From contig NZ_CP107932.1 in assembly GCF_036032445.1 (NCBI RefSeq), forward strand, positions 4,900,501 to 4,964,500: DNA of 64,000 nt, given 5' to 3'. Origin of the DNA: Nocardia sp. NBC_00416 (GTDB lineage: Bacteria > Actinomycetota > Actinomycetes > Mycobacteriales > Mycobacteriaceae). The position numbers and the translations under genes were made by a program. Of this stretch, positions 17,352 to 24,850 are shown one piece after another; position 1 is the first letter of the stretch; each line of letters starts with the position of its first letter. The notes under the pieces are model-generated. The model was not told where the DNA came from, did not search any database, and saw only the letters and a list, made by a program, of their open reading frames with translations.

Positions 17352-18452
17352 TCAGTCCTTCCAGACCGCGTCGATCGGCGTGGCCTCGCTCGGCGGCGGG
17401 GTGGGAACTCCGCTGGGGGTCCGGGAGAAGCGGGGCGCCGGGGCGTGCTGGGTGACGCCGTCCAGTTCGATGAGCGAACCGCGGGAGGCGATGTGTTCGT
17501 TCTCGCCCGCCTCGTCCAAGGTGAGCACCGGGCTCACACAGGCGTCGGTGCCGGTGAAGATCGCCGCCCACTCGTCCCTGGTCTTGCTGCGGAACTTCTC
17601 CGTGAAGAGCTTCTTCAGCGTGTCCTGGCCGGCCGGGTCCATCTGGAAGGGCAGGCCGTCGGGGTCGATTTCCAGGCCGGCCAGCAGCTGGGCGTAGAAC
17701 TGGGGTTCGATGGCGCCGACCGCCATGTACTTGCCGTCGGAGGTCTCGTAGGTGTCGTAGAACGACATCCCGGTATCGAGCAGGTTGGTGCCGCGTTCCG
17801 AGGACCAGGCGCCCGTACCGCGGAAGGCCCAGATCATATTCGAGAGCGCGAGGGTGCCGTCGACCATCGCGGCATCGATGACCTGCCCCTTACCGGAGCT
17901 CTGGCGTTCCACCAGGGCAGCCAGGAGGCCGAACACCAGGAACATCGAGCCGCCGCCGAAATCGCCGACCATGTTCAGTGGCGGCACCGGCCGTTCGCCC
18001 TTGCGCCCGATGGCGTGCAGGACGCCGGTGAGGCTGATGTAGTTGATGTCGTGCCCGGCCCGGTCGGCGAGCGGCCCCTCCTGACCCCAGCCGGTCATCC
18101 GGCCGTAGACCACTCGCGGGTTGCGTTCGAGCAGAACGTCGGGCCCGAGTCCCATCCGTTCGGTGACGCCGGGACGGAACCCTTCGATGAAGACGTCGGC
18201 CTTGTCGACCAGGCCGAGCACCTTCTCGATATCCGCCGGGTCTTTCAGGTTCGCCTCCACGACCGTCCGGCCGCGCAGCTGCGGCCGGTCGGCCCCGCCG
18301 GGCAGCTGACCGGCCCGCTGGACCCGCACCACATCGGCGCCGAGGTCGGCCAGCAGCAACGCCGCATGCGGCCCGGGCCCGATCCCGGCCAGTTCGATCA
18401 CGCGAATGCCCGCGAGCGGGCCCTGCTTGCTGGCGGTGGATGGTGTGCTCAC
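17352..18452 (-). CDS. mcr: Alpha-methylacyl-CoA racemase (CoA-transferase family III)
   Basis: 366-aa family III CoA-transferase fold enzyme closely matching mycobacterial Mcr. Catalytic residues correspond to His134 in RAGHDINYISLTG, Asp164 in NMVGDFGGGSM and Glu249 in VGAIEPQFY, the triad described for the M. tuberculosis enzyme. It interconverts the R and S epimers of 2-methyl-branched acyl-CoAs, needed for beta-oxidation of branched and sterol side chains. The GTG start at 18452 follows a GAGGTAGGG ribosome-binding site. It is divergent from ogt with a 154-base gap. Confidence 0.93.
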   Translation of the reverse strand: MSTPSTASKQGPLAGIRVIELAGIGPGPHAALLLADLGADVVRVQRAGQLPGGADRPQLRGRTVVEANLKDPADIEKVLGLVDKADVFIEGFRPGVTERMGLGPDVLLERNPRVVYGRMTGWGQEGPLADRAGHDINYISLTGVLHAIGRKGERPVPPLNMVGDFGGGSMFLVFGLLAALVERQSSGKGQVIDAAMVDGTLALSNMIWAFRGTGAWSSERGTNLLDTGMSFYDTYETSDGKYMAVGAIEPQFYAQLLAGLEIDPDGLPFQMDPAGQDTLKKLFTEKFRSKTRDEWAAIFTGTDACVSPVLTLDEAGENEHIASRGSLIELDGVTQHAPAPRFSRTPSGVPTPPPSEATPIDAVWKD

Positions 18453-18606
18453 GCCCTACCTCGGTTCGTCGTCGATCCAGTGTCTGCCCGCGCGGCCGCC
18501 CGCCGGGACATATTGACAGTATGACAACAGGCGGCCTCGCGTCACGGACTCGGTGCGCGCCGATCCCCTCGCCTGCCTTGTCGGTGGGTACGCGCACACT
18601 GTCGGT

Positions 18607-19161
18607 ATGCCGGACAGTGCGGTCGCCGCCCTCGACGCGACAGAGTTCGACACTGCCCTCGGGCGGTGCGCCATCGCCTGGCGCGCGGACGCCGTGGCGC
18701 AGTTCTACCTGCCCGGCCACGACCCGGACACCACCCCGGCCCGGCTCATCGGTGCGGACGCCCGCTGGCTGCCCGCTCCGGCCGACGGCCCGCGCGCGGC
18801 GGCGATCGCCCGGATCCGCGCCCACCTCGACGGCGAGACCGACGATCTCCGCGCGATCGCGCTGGACCTTTCGGGGATCCCCGAATTCCACCGCGCCGTC
18901 TACGCCGTCACCCGCGCGATCGACCCCGGCCGCACCCTCACCTACGGCGAGGTCGCCGAACGGTCCGGCGCGGTGGGTGCGGCCCAGGCGGTGGGGCAGG
19001 CCCTGGGCCGCAACCCGATCCCGCTGATCGTCCCCTGTCACCGGGTGCTGGCCGCCGATCATGCCCTGCACGGTTTCTCGGCGCCGGGCGGAATCGAGAC
19101 CAAACGTCGGCTCCTCGCGATCGAACGGACGCCGGGATTCGGCGAACCGACATTGTTCTGA
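18607..19161 (+). CDS. ogt: Methylated-DNA--protein-cysteine methyltransferase
   Basis: O6-alkylguanine-DNA alkyltransferase, 184 aa from ATG 18607. The acceptor is Cys144 in the invariant PCHR motif (IPLIVPCHRVLA). The helix-turn-helix RTLTYGEVAERSGAVGAAQAVGQAL precedes it and the GFSAPGGIETKRRLL segment follows, as in all Ogt/MGMT proteins. It transfers alkyl groups from damaged guanine to itself in a suicidal repair reaction. A GTG at 18553 would add 18 residues; homology supports the shorter form. The N-terminal RNase-H-like half is weakly conserved, as usual. Confidence 0.92.
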   Translation: MPDSAVAALDATEFDTALGRCAIAWRADAVAQFYLPGHDPDTTPARLIGADARWLPAPADGPRAAAIARIRAHLDGETDDLRAIALDLSGIPEFHRAVYAVTRAIDPGRTLTYGEVAERSGAVGAAQAVGQALGRNPIPLIVPCHRVLAADHALHGFSAPGGIETKRRLLAIERTPGFGEPTLF

Positions 19162-19257
19162 TCCGCCGGGTCGAGGAGGCGGTGCGGCGGGCCTCGCCGG
19201 GGCGGGTCGGCCGACTCCGCTCGAAACGTCCCGGCCCGCGCTCGCTCCGCCGGGTGC

Positions 19258-19650
19258 TCAGCGCCCGGCGAGAACCTCCAGGTAGTGGATATTGCTCATG
19301 ATGCCGAGGACATTTCCGAAGGGATCCACCACCGCGGCGGTGACGAAGCCTTCGCCGCGCGTGGTGATCGGATCGTATTCGGTCGCGCCGAGTTCGAGCA
19401 GCCGATCGAGGGTCGCCCGCAGGTCGTCGACGTGCCAGTACAGAATCGCGCCACCGGGCCCGGGTTGGGCGCGCTCGGGCTGATACGCCCGGTCGACGAG
19501 ACCGAATTCGTGCTGGTAGTCGCCGACGCGGAACTCGTAGTAGCCGGGCACGGCGAAGTACGGCGGCGCCCCGAGGAATTCGGTGTACCAATCTTTGGCG
19601 GCCGCCAGATCGTCGGCATAGAACGTCACGGTCGTCATTCCGCGCAACAT
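19258..19650 (-). CDS. VOC superfamily (glyoxalase/dioxygenase-fold) protein
   Basis: 130-aa vicinal-oxygen-chelate protein with the paired beta-alpha-beta-beta-beta modules: TTVTFYADDLAAAKDWYTEFLG at the N terminus and WHVDDLRATLDRLLELGA through VVDPFGNVLGIM in the second half. ATG 19650 has a good GAGGAGAACCTG leader. It is divergent from a WYL-domain regulator (94-base gap), which probably controls it. A regulator-VOC pair like this is often linked to handling of toxic electrophiles, but no substrate can be named. Confidence 0.88.
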   Translation of the reverse strand: MLRGMTTVTFYADDLAAAKDWYTEFLGAPPYFAVPGYYEFRVGDYQHEFGLVDRAYQPERAQPGPGGAILYWHVDDLRATLDRLLELGATEYDPITTRGEGFVTAAVVDPFGNVLGIMSNIHYLEVLAGR

Positions 19651-19744
19651 CAGGTTCTCCTCGGTCGATGGTTTCGAGCTGTGAGAACCAGTTTCGCGGC
19701 AAAAGCGCTCAACCAATGATCACTTTTCCGGGAAGAATGAAACT

Positions 19745-20707
19745 ATGCGAGCAGACCGATTGGTGGCCACCCTGCTGCTGATGCAGACCCGCGGCCGGGT
19801 CACCGCCGCCGAGATCGCGGCCGAGTTGGAAGTGTCGGTGGCGACGGCCCGCCGCGACCTGGAGGCACTGTCCACCGCGGGCGTCCCGGTGTATCCGCAG
19901 CCCGGCCGCGGCGGCGGATGGCAGTTGATCGGCGGCGCGCGCACCGATCTGAGCGGGCTCACGGCAGGCGAGGCGCGGGCACTGTTCCTGCTCACCGGCC
20001 CGTCCGCGGGCGCGGTTCCCGAAGCCCGGTCGGCATTGCGCAAACTGCTGCGCGCGCTGCCGGCGACCTTCCGCGGCGACGCCGAGGCCGCCGCCGACGC
20101 GGTGGTGATCGACCCGGCGGGCTGGGGCCACACCGAACGCGAACTGCCCGAGATGGTGCGGTTGTTGCAGCAGGCGGTGGTGGGACGGCGGAAAGTCACC
20201 ATGCGCTACCAGGGGCGCGACGGCACGACGGACGAGCGAGCGGTCGATCCCTGGGGTCTGGTCGACAAGGACGCCATCTGGTACCTCGTCGCCGGCACCG
20301 AACGCGGCCGGCGCACCTTCCGCGTCGACCGCATCGTGCAGGCCGACCTCACCGATCAGGTTGCCGAGCATCCCGCCGATCTCGATCTACCCGCGCTGTG
20401 GGCCGAGGTCGTCGAAGAGATGGAACAGCGTCGTTCGACCACTTCCGCCACCGTCCTGATCGCCGCACGACTGCTGCCGATTCTGCGCGATCGGCTGGGC
20501 AGGCACTGCGAAGTAGACGGCCCCGCGACCGAGGGCCGGGTCCGGGTCCGGGTCACCGCGCACACCCCGCGGGCCCTCGCCCAGCAGCTGGCGGGCTGGG
20601 GTACCGATCTCGAGGTCGTCGAACCGACGTCGGTGCGCGGCGAGCTGGCCGCCTTGGGCGCGGACCTGGTCGAGCTGTACGGCGAGGATATTTCGACGAC
20701 GCTGTAA
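19745..20707 (+). CDS. WYL-domain transcriptional regulator
   Basis: 320-aa regulator. An N-terminal DeoR/HTH_11 winged helix (RADRLVATLLLMQTRGRVTAAEIAAELEVSVATARRDLEAL) is followed by the WYL domain (about 140-215), with characteristic WGLVDKDAIWYLVAGTERGRRTFRVDRI, and a C-terminal WCX extension. WYL regulators bind nucleic-acid or nucleotide ligands in several systems. It is divergently placed from the VOC protein and likely regulates the shared region 19651-19744. Confidence 0.9.
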   Translation: MRADRLVATLLLMQTRGRVTAAEIAAELEVSVATARRDLEALSTAGVPVYPQPGRGGGWQLIGGARTDLSGLTAGEARALFLLTGPSAGAVPEARSALRKLLRALPATFRGDAEAAADAVVIDPAGWGHTERELPEMVRLLQQAVVGRRKVTMRYQGRDGTTDERAVDPWGLVDKDAIWYLVAGTERGRRTFRVDRIVQADLTDQVAEHPADLDLPALWAEVVEEMEQRRSTTSATVLIAARLLPILRDRLGRHCEVDGPATEGRVRVRVTAHTPRALAQQLAGWGTDLEVVEPTSVRGELAALGADLVELYGEDISTTL

Positions 20708-20781
20708 AAGTACTCGGATAGTGAGCACTTATACCCGGAGGATCGAGATAGACCACCGCGGAATCCAGGAGGCATCCGGAC

Positions 20782-21168
20782 ATGACGGCACTCGACGAAA
20801 CCCCCGCACTCACTTTCGGCTCGACCGACGACTGGGAGACCTGGCTCTCCGGGCATCACGACACCTCGACCGAGGTCTGGTTGAAGATCGCCAAGAAGAA
20901 CTCGCCCACCCCGACGGTCACGATCGACGAGGCCCTGGACATCGCCCTGTGCTTCGGTTGGATCGACAGCCACCGCCGCGGCCTCGACGCCGACCACTAC
21001 CTCCAGCGTTACTCCCCGCGCCGCCGCAGGAGCCCGTGGTCGCTGATCAATCGCGCGAAAGCGGAGGCGCTGGAACACGCCGGCCGGATGCGGGCACCGG
21101 GCCGTGCGGCGATCGCCGCCGCTGTGGCCGACGGGCGCTGGCCCGATCCACGGTCGGACGCCGGGTGA
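20782..21168 (+). pseudogene. YdeI/OmdA-like protein, 3'-truncated
   Basis: 128-aa product matching the N-terminal two thirds of the YdeI/OmpD-associated (bacteriocin-protection) family: TDDWETWLSGHHDTSTEVWLKI, EALDIALCFGWIDSHRRGLDADHYLQRYSPRR, WSLINRAKAEALEHAGRMRAPG. Family members are normally about 185-200 aa and continue after the ADGRW motif with a conserved C-terminal helix region. Here the frame ends at once (PDPRSDAG, stop), and I cannot find the missing part in another frame downstream. The end overlaps the convergent cutinase-like gene by 122 bases. I interpret a deletion or rearrangement that removed the 3' end; it may still be expressed. Confidence 0.62.
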
Positions 21169-23059
21169 CCGGGAGCGAACCCGGCCAGGGAGCCGCCCGC
21201 GACCCGGTCGCCACGCCCTCGGCGACCCGGGCGGCCGGTACGCCGTGCCGACCGGACACGACGCGACCCGAGCCGTCTCGGGTAACCCGCGCCGCGTGCC
21301 TCGGCCGGACACGCGCTGGTGCGATCAGCTTCCGGAGGTACGGGGGCAACCCGGTGCCGCGCACCCGGCGGGCGATCCGGATCGCACCGCACGCGCAGGC
21401 CGAGACAACCGTCAGGATCACCAGACCCAGCAGATAGGGACCGAAACCGTGCAGCGCCCGCGGCGCGGCCGCGGCGGCCTGCCCCGGTGCCCCGGACTCG
21501 GCCGCGACATTGCGAATATCGGGTGTGCCGGATCGCCACGGCGGGGACGGCTCAGGAAGCGGAACAGGAACTGCGGGCCCCGGGTCGGCGGGGTCGGCGG
21601 GGACAGACTGCTGCGGGGCCGGCGCGGGCCGCCGATTGGAGACGAGGTCCGTGGCGACGGCGGTGAACCATTTCAAGACGAGTCCGGCCGCCGGTTGTCC
21701 GTCCGGGGTGTAGCCGGCGTAGAAGTAATCGCCGTGTTTGCGCACGGTATCGGCGTAACGCAACCACACCACGGGATCGAGCAGTTCGGAGTTCTCGGCG
21801 CTCAACTGGCCGAGAGCGTTGAAAGTCTTTGTGACCAGGTTGAATACTGTGCGGCGCGGCAGCGGTCGCCGCGACCCGTCGATGATCGCGTCGACCGTTC
21901 GTTCCAGCCCGGTCAGCGGATCGGGAGCGGTCGCGATCGCGGCGACCTCCCGGGGTTCCAGCGCGATGCCGATGATCGCCAGCAGTGTATTGAGCGCGCT
22001 GGTACCGAGTTTGAGCAACGCCTCGCGTGCCTGCGGTTCACTGCCCGAGCGCGGATCGGCGGCCTCGGCCAGCCGGACCCCGAGCGGCTTCTCCGGGGTC
22101 AGCCTCAGCGTGCCGAGTGAGTATCCGCGCAGATCATGGGTTACCACCGCGGTCGCGGTGCGCGCGAGGGTGGCCGAGAATCCATCGACGATCGAGGACA
22201 GCGCCGCCACCGGATCCGTCGGGATCAGCTCGGCCTGGCCCAGGATATTGACCGCCATGTGCAGCAGCGGAGCATCGGTCGGGGCGTCGCAGGCGAGGTC
22301 GCCGGGGAGACAGAGCGAGGCGACTCGTCCGGTGAGTGCGCCGAAGTCCGGGGCGATATCGCGGAGGGGACCTATGCCGCCGCCGCCCGGCACGGGAATC
22401 CGCGGGAACTCCGGCACCGCGGCGAGTTCCGCGCCGGTCGTATCCGGGGCCGGATCCGGGCGGGCCTGCCCCGGCAGCCCGGGGAATATCCCGGCTCCGG
22501 GCGCCCGGGTGGGATCGGCCAGCAACGCGACCGCCGCGACACGGTCGGCGGGGACCGCACCGGCACCCAGACCGACCTCACGGGCGAACATCGAAACGAT
22601 ATGCGCGCCCTGCGAGTAGCCGATCAACCCGAGTTGGGTTCGCGGGCAACGATCGGTCACCGTGACGGCCATATCGCGCAGCCGATCCAGGCCCTCGCTC
22701 GCCGACGCCGAGTACGGTGCGGCGGCCGCCCCGGCCGCCGCACCACCGAAACCGGCCAGATAGGGCACATAGGCGCGCCCGACGGAGAGTCCGCCGAAAG
22801 TCTCCGTCAAAGGTCCCAGCACCATCGACAGCAGTCCGGCGTCCGCCGCGATCGGAGAGTTCGGTGAGGACTGCCCGGTCCCCTGCACACCGAGCACGAA
22901 CAGGCCGGGGCAGCCCCCGGTCTCGGCCAATGCCGCCTCGACGCCGTCCTGGCCGGTCGCGATACCGGCCGGACCGACCGCGAGGACGGCGGTCCACGCC
23001 GTCACCGCACCGACGAACGCACAGGCCGCGCGCCTGACCACGCCGCGGGCGCACCTCAT
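21047..23059 (-). CDS. Cutinase-fold secreted/membrane hydrolase with C-terminal TM
   Basis: 670-aa alpha/beta hydrolase of the cutinase family, large for the family. A signal peptide (1-36) precedes Cys50, and the nucleophile is Ser149 in LIGYSQGAHI with Cys138 nearby. Asp254 (CLPGDLACD) and His267 (APLLHM) complete the likely triad. A long helical region (270-475) and a Pro-rich stretch (476-510) lead to a transmembrane helix at about 539-561 and a basic, probably cytosolic tail. ATG 23059 is set by GGAGG five bases upstream. The last ~40 residues (Arg/Pro/Ala-rich) are read antisense to the YdeI-like gene and may be acquired read-through. Such enzymes act on lipids or esters in the mycomembrane. 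Two micropeptide genes lie just upstream. Confidence 0.8.
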   Translation of the reverse strand: MRCARGVVRRAACAFVGAVTAWTAVLAVGPAGIATGQDGVEAALAETGGCPGLFVLGVQGTGQSSPNSPIAADAGLLSMVLGPLTETFGGLSVGRAYVPYLAGFGGAAAGAAAAPYSASASEGLDRLRDMAVTVTDRCPRTQLGLIGYSQGAHIVSMFAREVGLGAGAVPADRVAAVALLADPTRAPGAGIFPGLPGQARPDPAPDTTGAELAAVPEFPRIPVPGGGGIGPLRDIAPDFGALTGRVASLCLPGDLACDAPTDAPLLHMAVNILGQAELIPTDPVAALSSIVDGFSATLARTATAVVTHDLRGYSLGTLRLTPEKPLGVRLAEAADPRSGSEPQAREALLKLGTSALNTLLAIIGIALEPREVAAIATAPDPLTGLERTVDAIIDGSRRPLPRRTVFNLVTKTFNALGQLSAENSELLDPVVWLRYADTVRKHGDYFYAGYTPDGQPAAGLVLKWFTAVATDLVSNRRPAPAPQQSVPADPADPGPAVPVPLPEPSPPWRSGTPDIRNVAAESGAPGQAAAAAPRALHGFGPYLLGLVILTVVSACACGAIRIARRVRGTGLPPYLRKLIAPARVRPRHAARVTRDGSGRVVSGRHGVPAARVAEGVATGSRAAPWPGSLPVTRRPTVDRASARRPQRRRSPHGPVPASGRRVPAPPLSRD

Positions 23060-23130
23060 CCAGACCTCCGAAATCATCAGGACGGCGCGGACCCGAACGG
23101 GGCCGCGCCAGTGGACCTCACGGAAATTCG

Positions 23131-23202
23131 CTAGGGCACCACCAGGGCGATGACGAGGTCCAGCACCGTACCGACCAGCTGACCGACCACACTCAGAAGC
23201 AA
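23131..23202 (-). CDS. Micropeptide A, 23-aa hydrophobic peptide
   Basis: A 23-codon frame starting TTG at 23202 behind GGAGATCAA, 72 bases upstream of the cutinase-like gene and on the same strand. The product is almost wholly Leu/Val/Gly with single Gln and Asp residues and contains the core LVGTVLDLV. The same LVGTV core occurs in the second micropeptide upstream. An in-frame GTG at 23256 would give a 41-aa form but has no ribosome-binding site and reads through a strong hairpin. Length is far too short for statistical gene calling; the support is the ribosome-binding site, shared motif and conserved spacing. Possible roles: pore-forming or membrane-active peptide, or leader. Confidence 0.4.
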   Translation of the reverse strand: MLLSVVGQLVGTVLDLVIALVVP

Positions 23203-23227
23203 TTGATCTCCCAACCCCGAAACGGCG

Positions 23228-23253
23228 GATGCGCCGGCAGCGGCCGGCGCATC
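23228..23253 (-). other. 11-bp perfect hairpin before micropeptide A
   Basis: Arms 23228-23238 and 23243-23253 pair perfectly around AGCG. On the minus strand it sits about 25 bases upstream of the micropeptide A start, so it could act as a leader structure or terminator. Confidence 0.55.
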
Positions 23254-23277
23254 GTTCACGGAAACGAATGCGATATC

Positions 23278-23330
23278 GGAGTGCCCGCCCGGGTCGCCGA
23301 CGCGCGGCGATCGGTTCGGGCGGGCACTCC
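23278..23330 (-). terminator. 14-bp hairpin between the two micropeptide genes
   Basis: Arms 23278-23291 and 23317-23330 are a perfect 14-bp inverted repeat. The 25-base loop contains its own TCGCCG/CGGCGA stem. It lies 76 bases after the micropeptide B stop and is probably its terminator, perhaps partial, setting relative expression of downstream genes. Confidence 0.6.
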
Positions 23331-23405
23331 GGGTTCGGATGCGCCCGAGCGGAGAGGCTCGTCAGGTGCAGTGTTCACGAGCACTTCCACCGGCGGACGA
23401 CCGAT

Positions 23406-23498
23406 TCAGAACAGCACGCCCCCGAGACCGCCGACCACACCGGCGAGGTTCGTGACGACGGTTCCGACGAGTTCCAGCAGACCTCCGAGCAGACCCAT
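23406..23498 (-). CDS. Micropeptide B, 30-aa Gly/Leu/Val-rich peptide
   Basis: ATG 23498 opens a 30-codon frame preceded by GTGAGGGTAGGAA, a good ribosome-binding site. The product has the glycine-rich N terminus MGLLGGLLELVGTV and ends GGLGGVLF; the only charged side chain is one Glu. A helical wheel would be strongly hydrophobic with small-residue faces, the look of a membrane-inserting peptide without a signal sequence. It shares LVGTV with micropeptide A. Corynebacterial PorA/PorH are known small channel peptides without signal sequences in the mycomembrane, but no sequence identity is claimed. Peptide B, peptide A and the cutinase-like gene share a strand. Confidence 0.5.
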   Translation of the reverse strand: MGLLGGLLELVGTVVTNLAGVVGGLGGVLF

Positions 23499-23903
23499 TT
23501 CCTACCCTCACTTCTCTGGTTTCGTTGTCGTCCGGGCTATCGTCCGGACCCTTGTTCGGTTGCGCTCCCACCCGAGCCCGTCCGTCGACCTAAAGACGAC
23601 CACCCGACCGGATCAGCTGTTATTTCATTCAGCTATTACGCATACCACTGCATATTCGGCGCCGATCGACAAATGGATGGGCCCATCTCGCCGCGAAGTG
23701 AGGTGCGCTCCGAATCGGCTGCGCACAGGTCTGATTCGCCGCCCACATGGACCAGGAGGCGCGCGCCAGGAGACTGCGGCCGGGTCGGCGTTCGATCCGC
23801 CCGACCGAACCGCGCCGACGTCCGATCGAAAATCCGCTCCATTTCGCAGGTTTCGAACATCACACACTGCCCGACTCGCGAAAGAGACGGGCCCGCGCGG
23901 TGT
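23499..23903. other. 405-base intergenic region, locally AT-rich
   Basis: No gene seen between micropeptide B and the DUF4345 gene. Bases 23620-23680 are clearly AT-richer than the surroundings and hold an AGCTG...CAGCT inverted repeat (about 23617-23638). On the minus strand this is a plausible promoter/operator region for the micropeptide-cutinase genes. Confidence 0.5.
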
Positions 23904-24269
23904 TCAGTCGACCGCGAGCAGTGCGGCGGCCGCGACGGTCTCCACCCAGAAGTAGAACCAGACCGGATAGAACGGGACCGGGCCGTCCAGCAGTCGCGAC
24001 AACACCCGGCCGACAGCCATCCCGGCCAATGCGACGGCGACCGCCAGGACGACACCGCGCCGCAGCTCATCGGATCCCATTGCCGACCAGCACAGTGCGG
24101 CAGCCAGAGCCAGTCCGAATCCACCGTAAACGGCGCGAACCTCGGAACGCCCCGCCGCGGTGGTGACGGGGATGGCGAAAGGTTCGGTCAGCCGCGCCGG
24201 CGCCACGAGGGCGAACAAACCCATGCCCGCGAAAAGCATTCCCGCCACGATCAGAACCACCGGACGCAT
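23904..24269 (-). CDS. DUF4345-like four-helix membrane protein
   Basis: 121-aa integral membrane protein with four predicted helices. The first hydrophobic segment is followed by the ALVAPARLTEPFAIP stretch, then EVRAVYGGFGLALA, a pattern I associate with DUF4345 (small four-helix membrane proteins of unknown function). ATG 24269 follows GGAGGTGGGC; the GTG two codons earlier falls inside the ribosome-binding site and is not used. An iron box lies 146 bases upstream in the divergent region, so iron control of this gene is possible. Confidence 0.78.
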   Translation of the reverse strand: MRPVVLIVAGMLFAGMGLFALVAPARLTEPFAIPVTTAAGRSEVRAVYGGFGLALAAALCWSAMGSDELRRGVVLAVAVALAGMAVGRVLSRLLDGPVPFYPVWFYFWVETVAAAALLAVD

Positions 24270-24414
24270 GCCCACCTCCGTCGCCAGCTGTTGGTGGGCC
24301 CATCATCGCGCACAGGCACCGGCCCGGACTCCGGAAACGTGCTCCGTGGCGCACATCCCCGTCCACCCACGCGGCGCGGCGCCCACCCGGCGACCGACGC
24401 CGGAGATTCGAGAG

Positions 24415-24433
24415 TTAGGTTAGGCTAAGTTGA
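24415..24433. promoter_or_regulatory. IdeR/DtxR iron box
   Basis: TTAGGTTAGGCTAAGTTGA matches the mycobacterial IdeR consensus TTAGGTTAGGCTAACCTAA at 15 of 19 positions, with the first 14 identical. It lies 12 bases before the GTG of the next plus-strand gene, where it would overlap the promoter. IdeR with ferrous iron normally represses such genes. Confidence 0.85.
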
Positions 24434-24445
24434 ATTAGCTCCAAG

Positions 24446-24829
24446 GTGACCGCGCCCGCGGTGGTCCGGAAGAAAGTGGTGGAAGTCGTGCACGATGGTC
24501 AGCCGTCCGTGGTCGCCGTGTACGAGTTCGTCGCCACCGAATTCGAGCGGGTAGCCGAATTCCGGCTGACCGCGGCGGGCACAGTGGAACTGATCCTGGA
24601 CGAACCGGACGGATGCCCGCTCGCCCAGGAGTGGTTCGACAGGGGGTTACGCCTACCCGGCCGGCCGGATCCGGTCATTCCGGCCGACGGCCCCGCGTTC
24701 CTGGAAGCGGTCCTGCGTCCGCGACGGATGAGCTACTGCCGCGTGGTCGACGAGAGCGCGAAGGGCGCCGAAGGGCCCGGACCCGGCACTTCCGCCCGGC
24801 AATCGAGCGGCGGTGGGCGCAGGCGCTGA
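24446..24829 (+). CDS. Hypothetical protein, iron-box controlled
   Basis: 127-aa soluble protein that I do not recognise. The first ~100 residues look folded: strands VVEVVHDGQPSVVAVYEFVA and ERVAEFRLTAAGTVELILDE, then a helix with CPLAQEWFDRGLRLP. The last ~25 are Gly/Ser/Arg-rich and probably disordered. The GTG start at 24446 lies only 12 bases after an IdeR box; an internal GTG near 24475 behind GGAAGAAA is an alternative. The PI-kinase-like gene follows after 21 bases, so the two likely form one iron-repressed operon. Confidence 0.65.
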   Translation: MTAPAVVRKKVVEVVHDGQPSVVAVYEFVATEFERVAEFRLTAAGTVELILDEPDGCPLAQEWFDRGLRLPGRPDPVIPADGPAFLEAVLRPRRMSYCRVVDESAKGAEGPGPGTSARQSSGGGRRR

Positions 24830-24850
24830 GCCTCGTTCGGCGGCGTCCCG

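Noticed and set aside
23131..23256. Longer GTG-initiated version of micropeptide A
   Set aside because: No ribosome-binding site at the GTG, and the extra codons coincide with the 11-bp hairpin; the TTG with GGAGATCAA upstream fits better.
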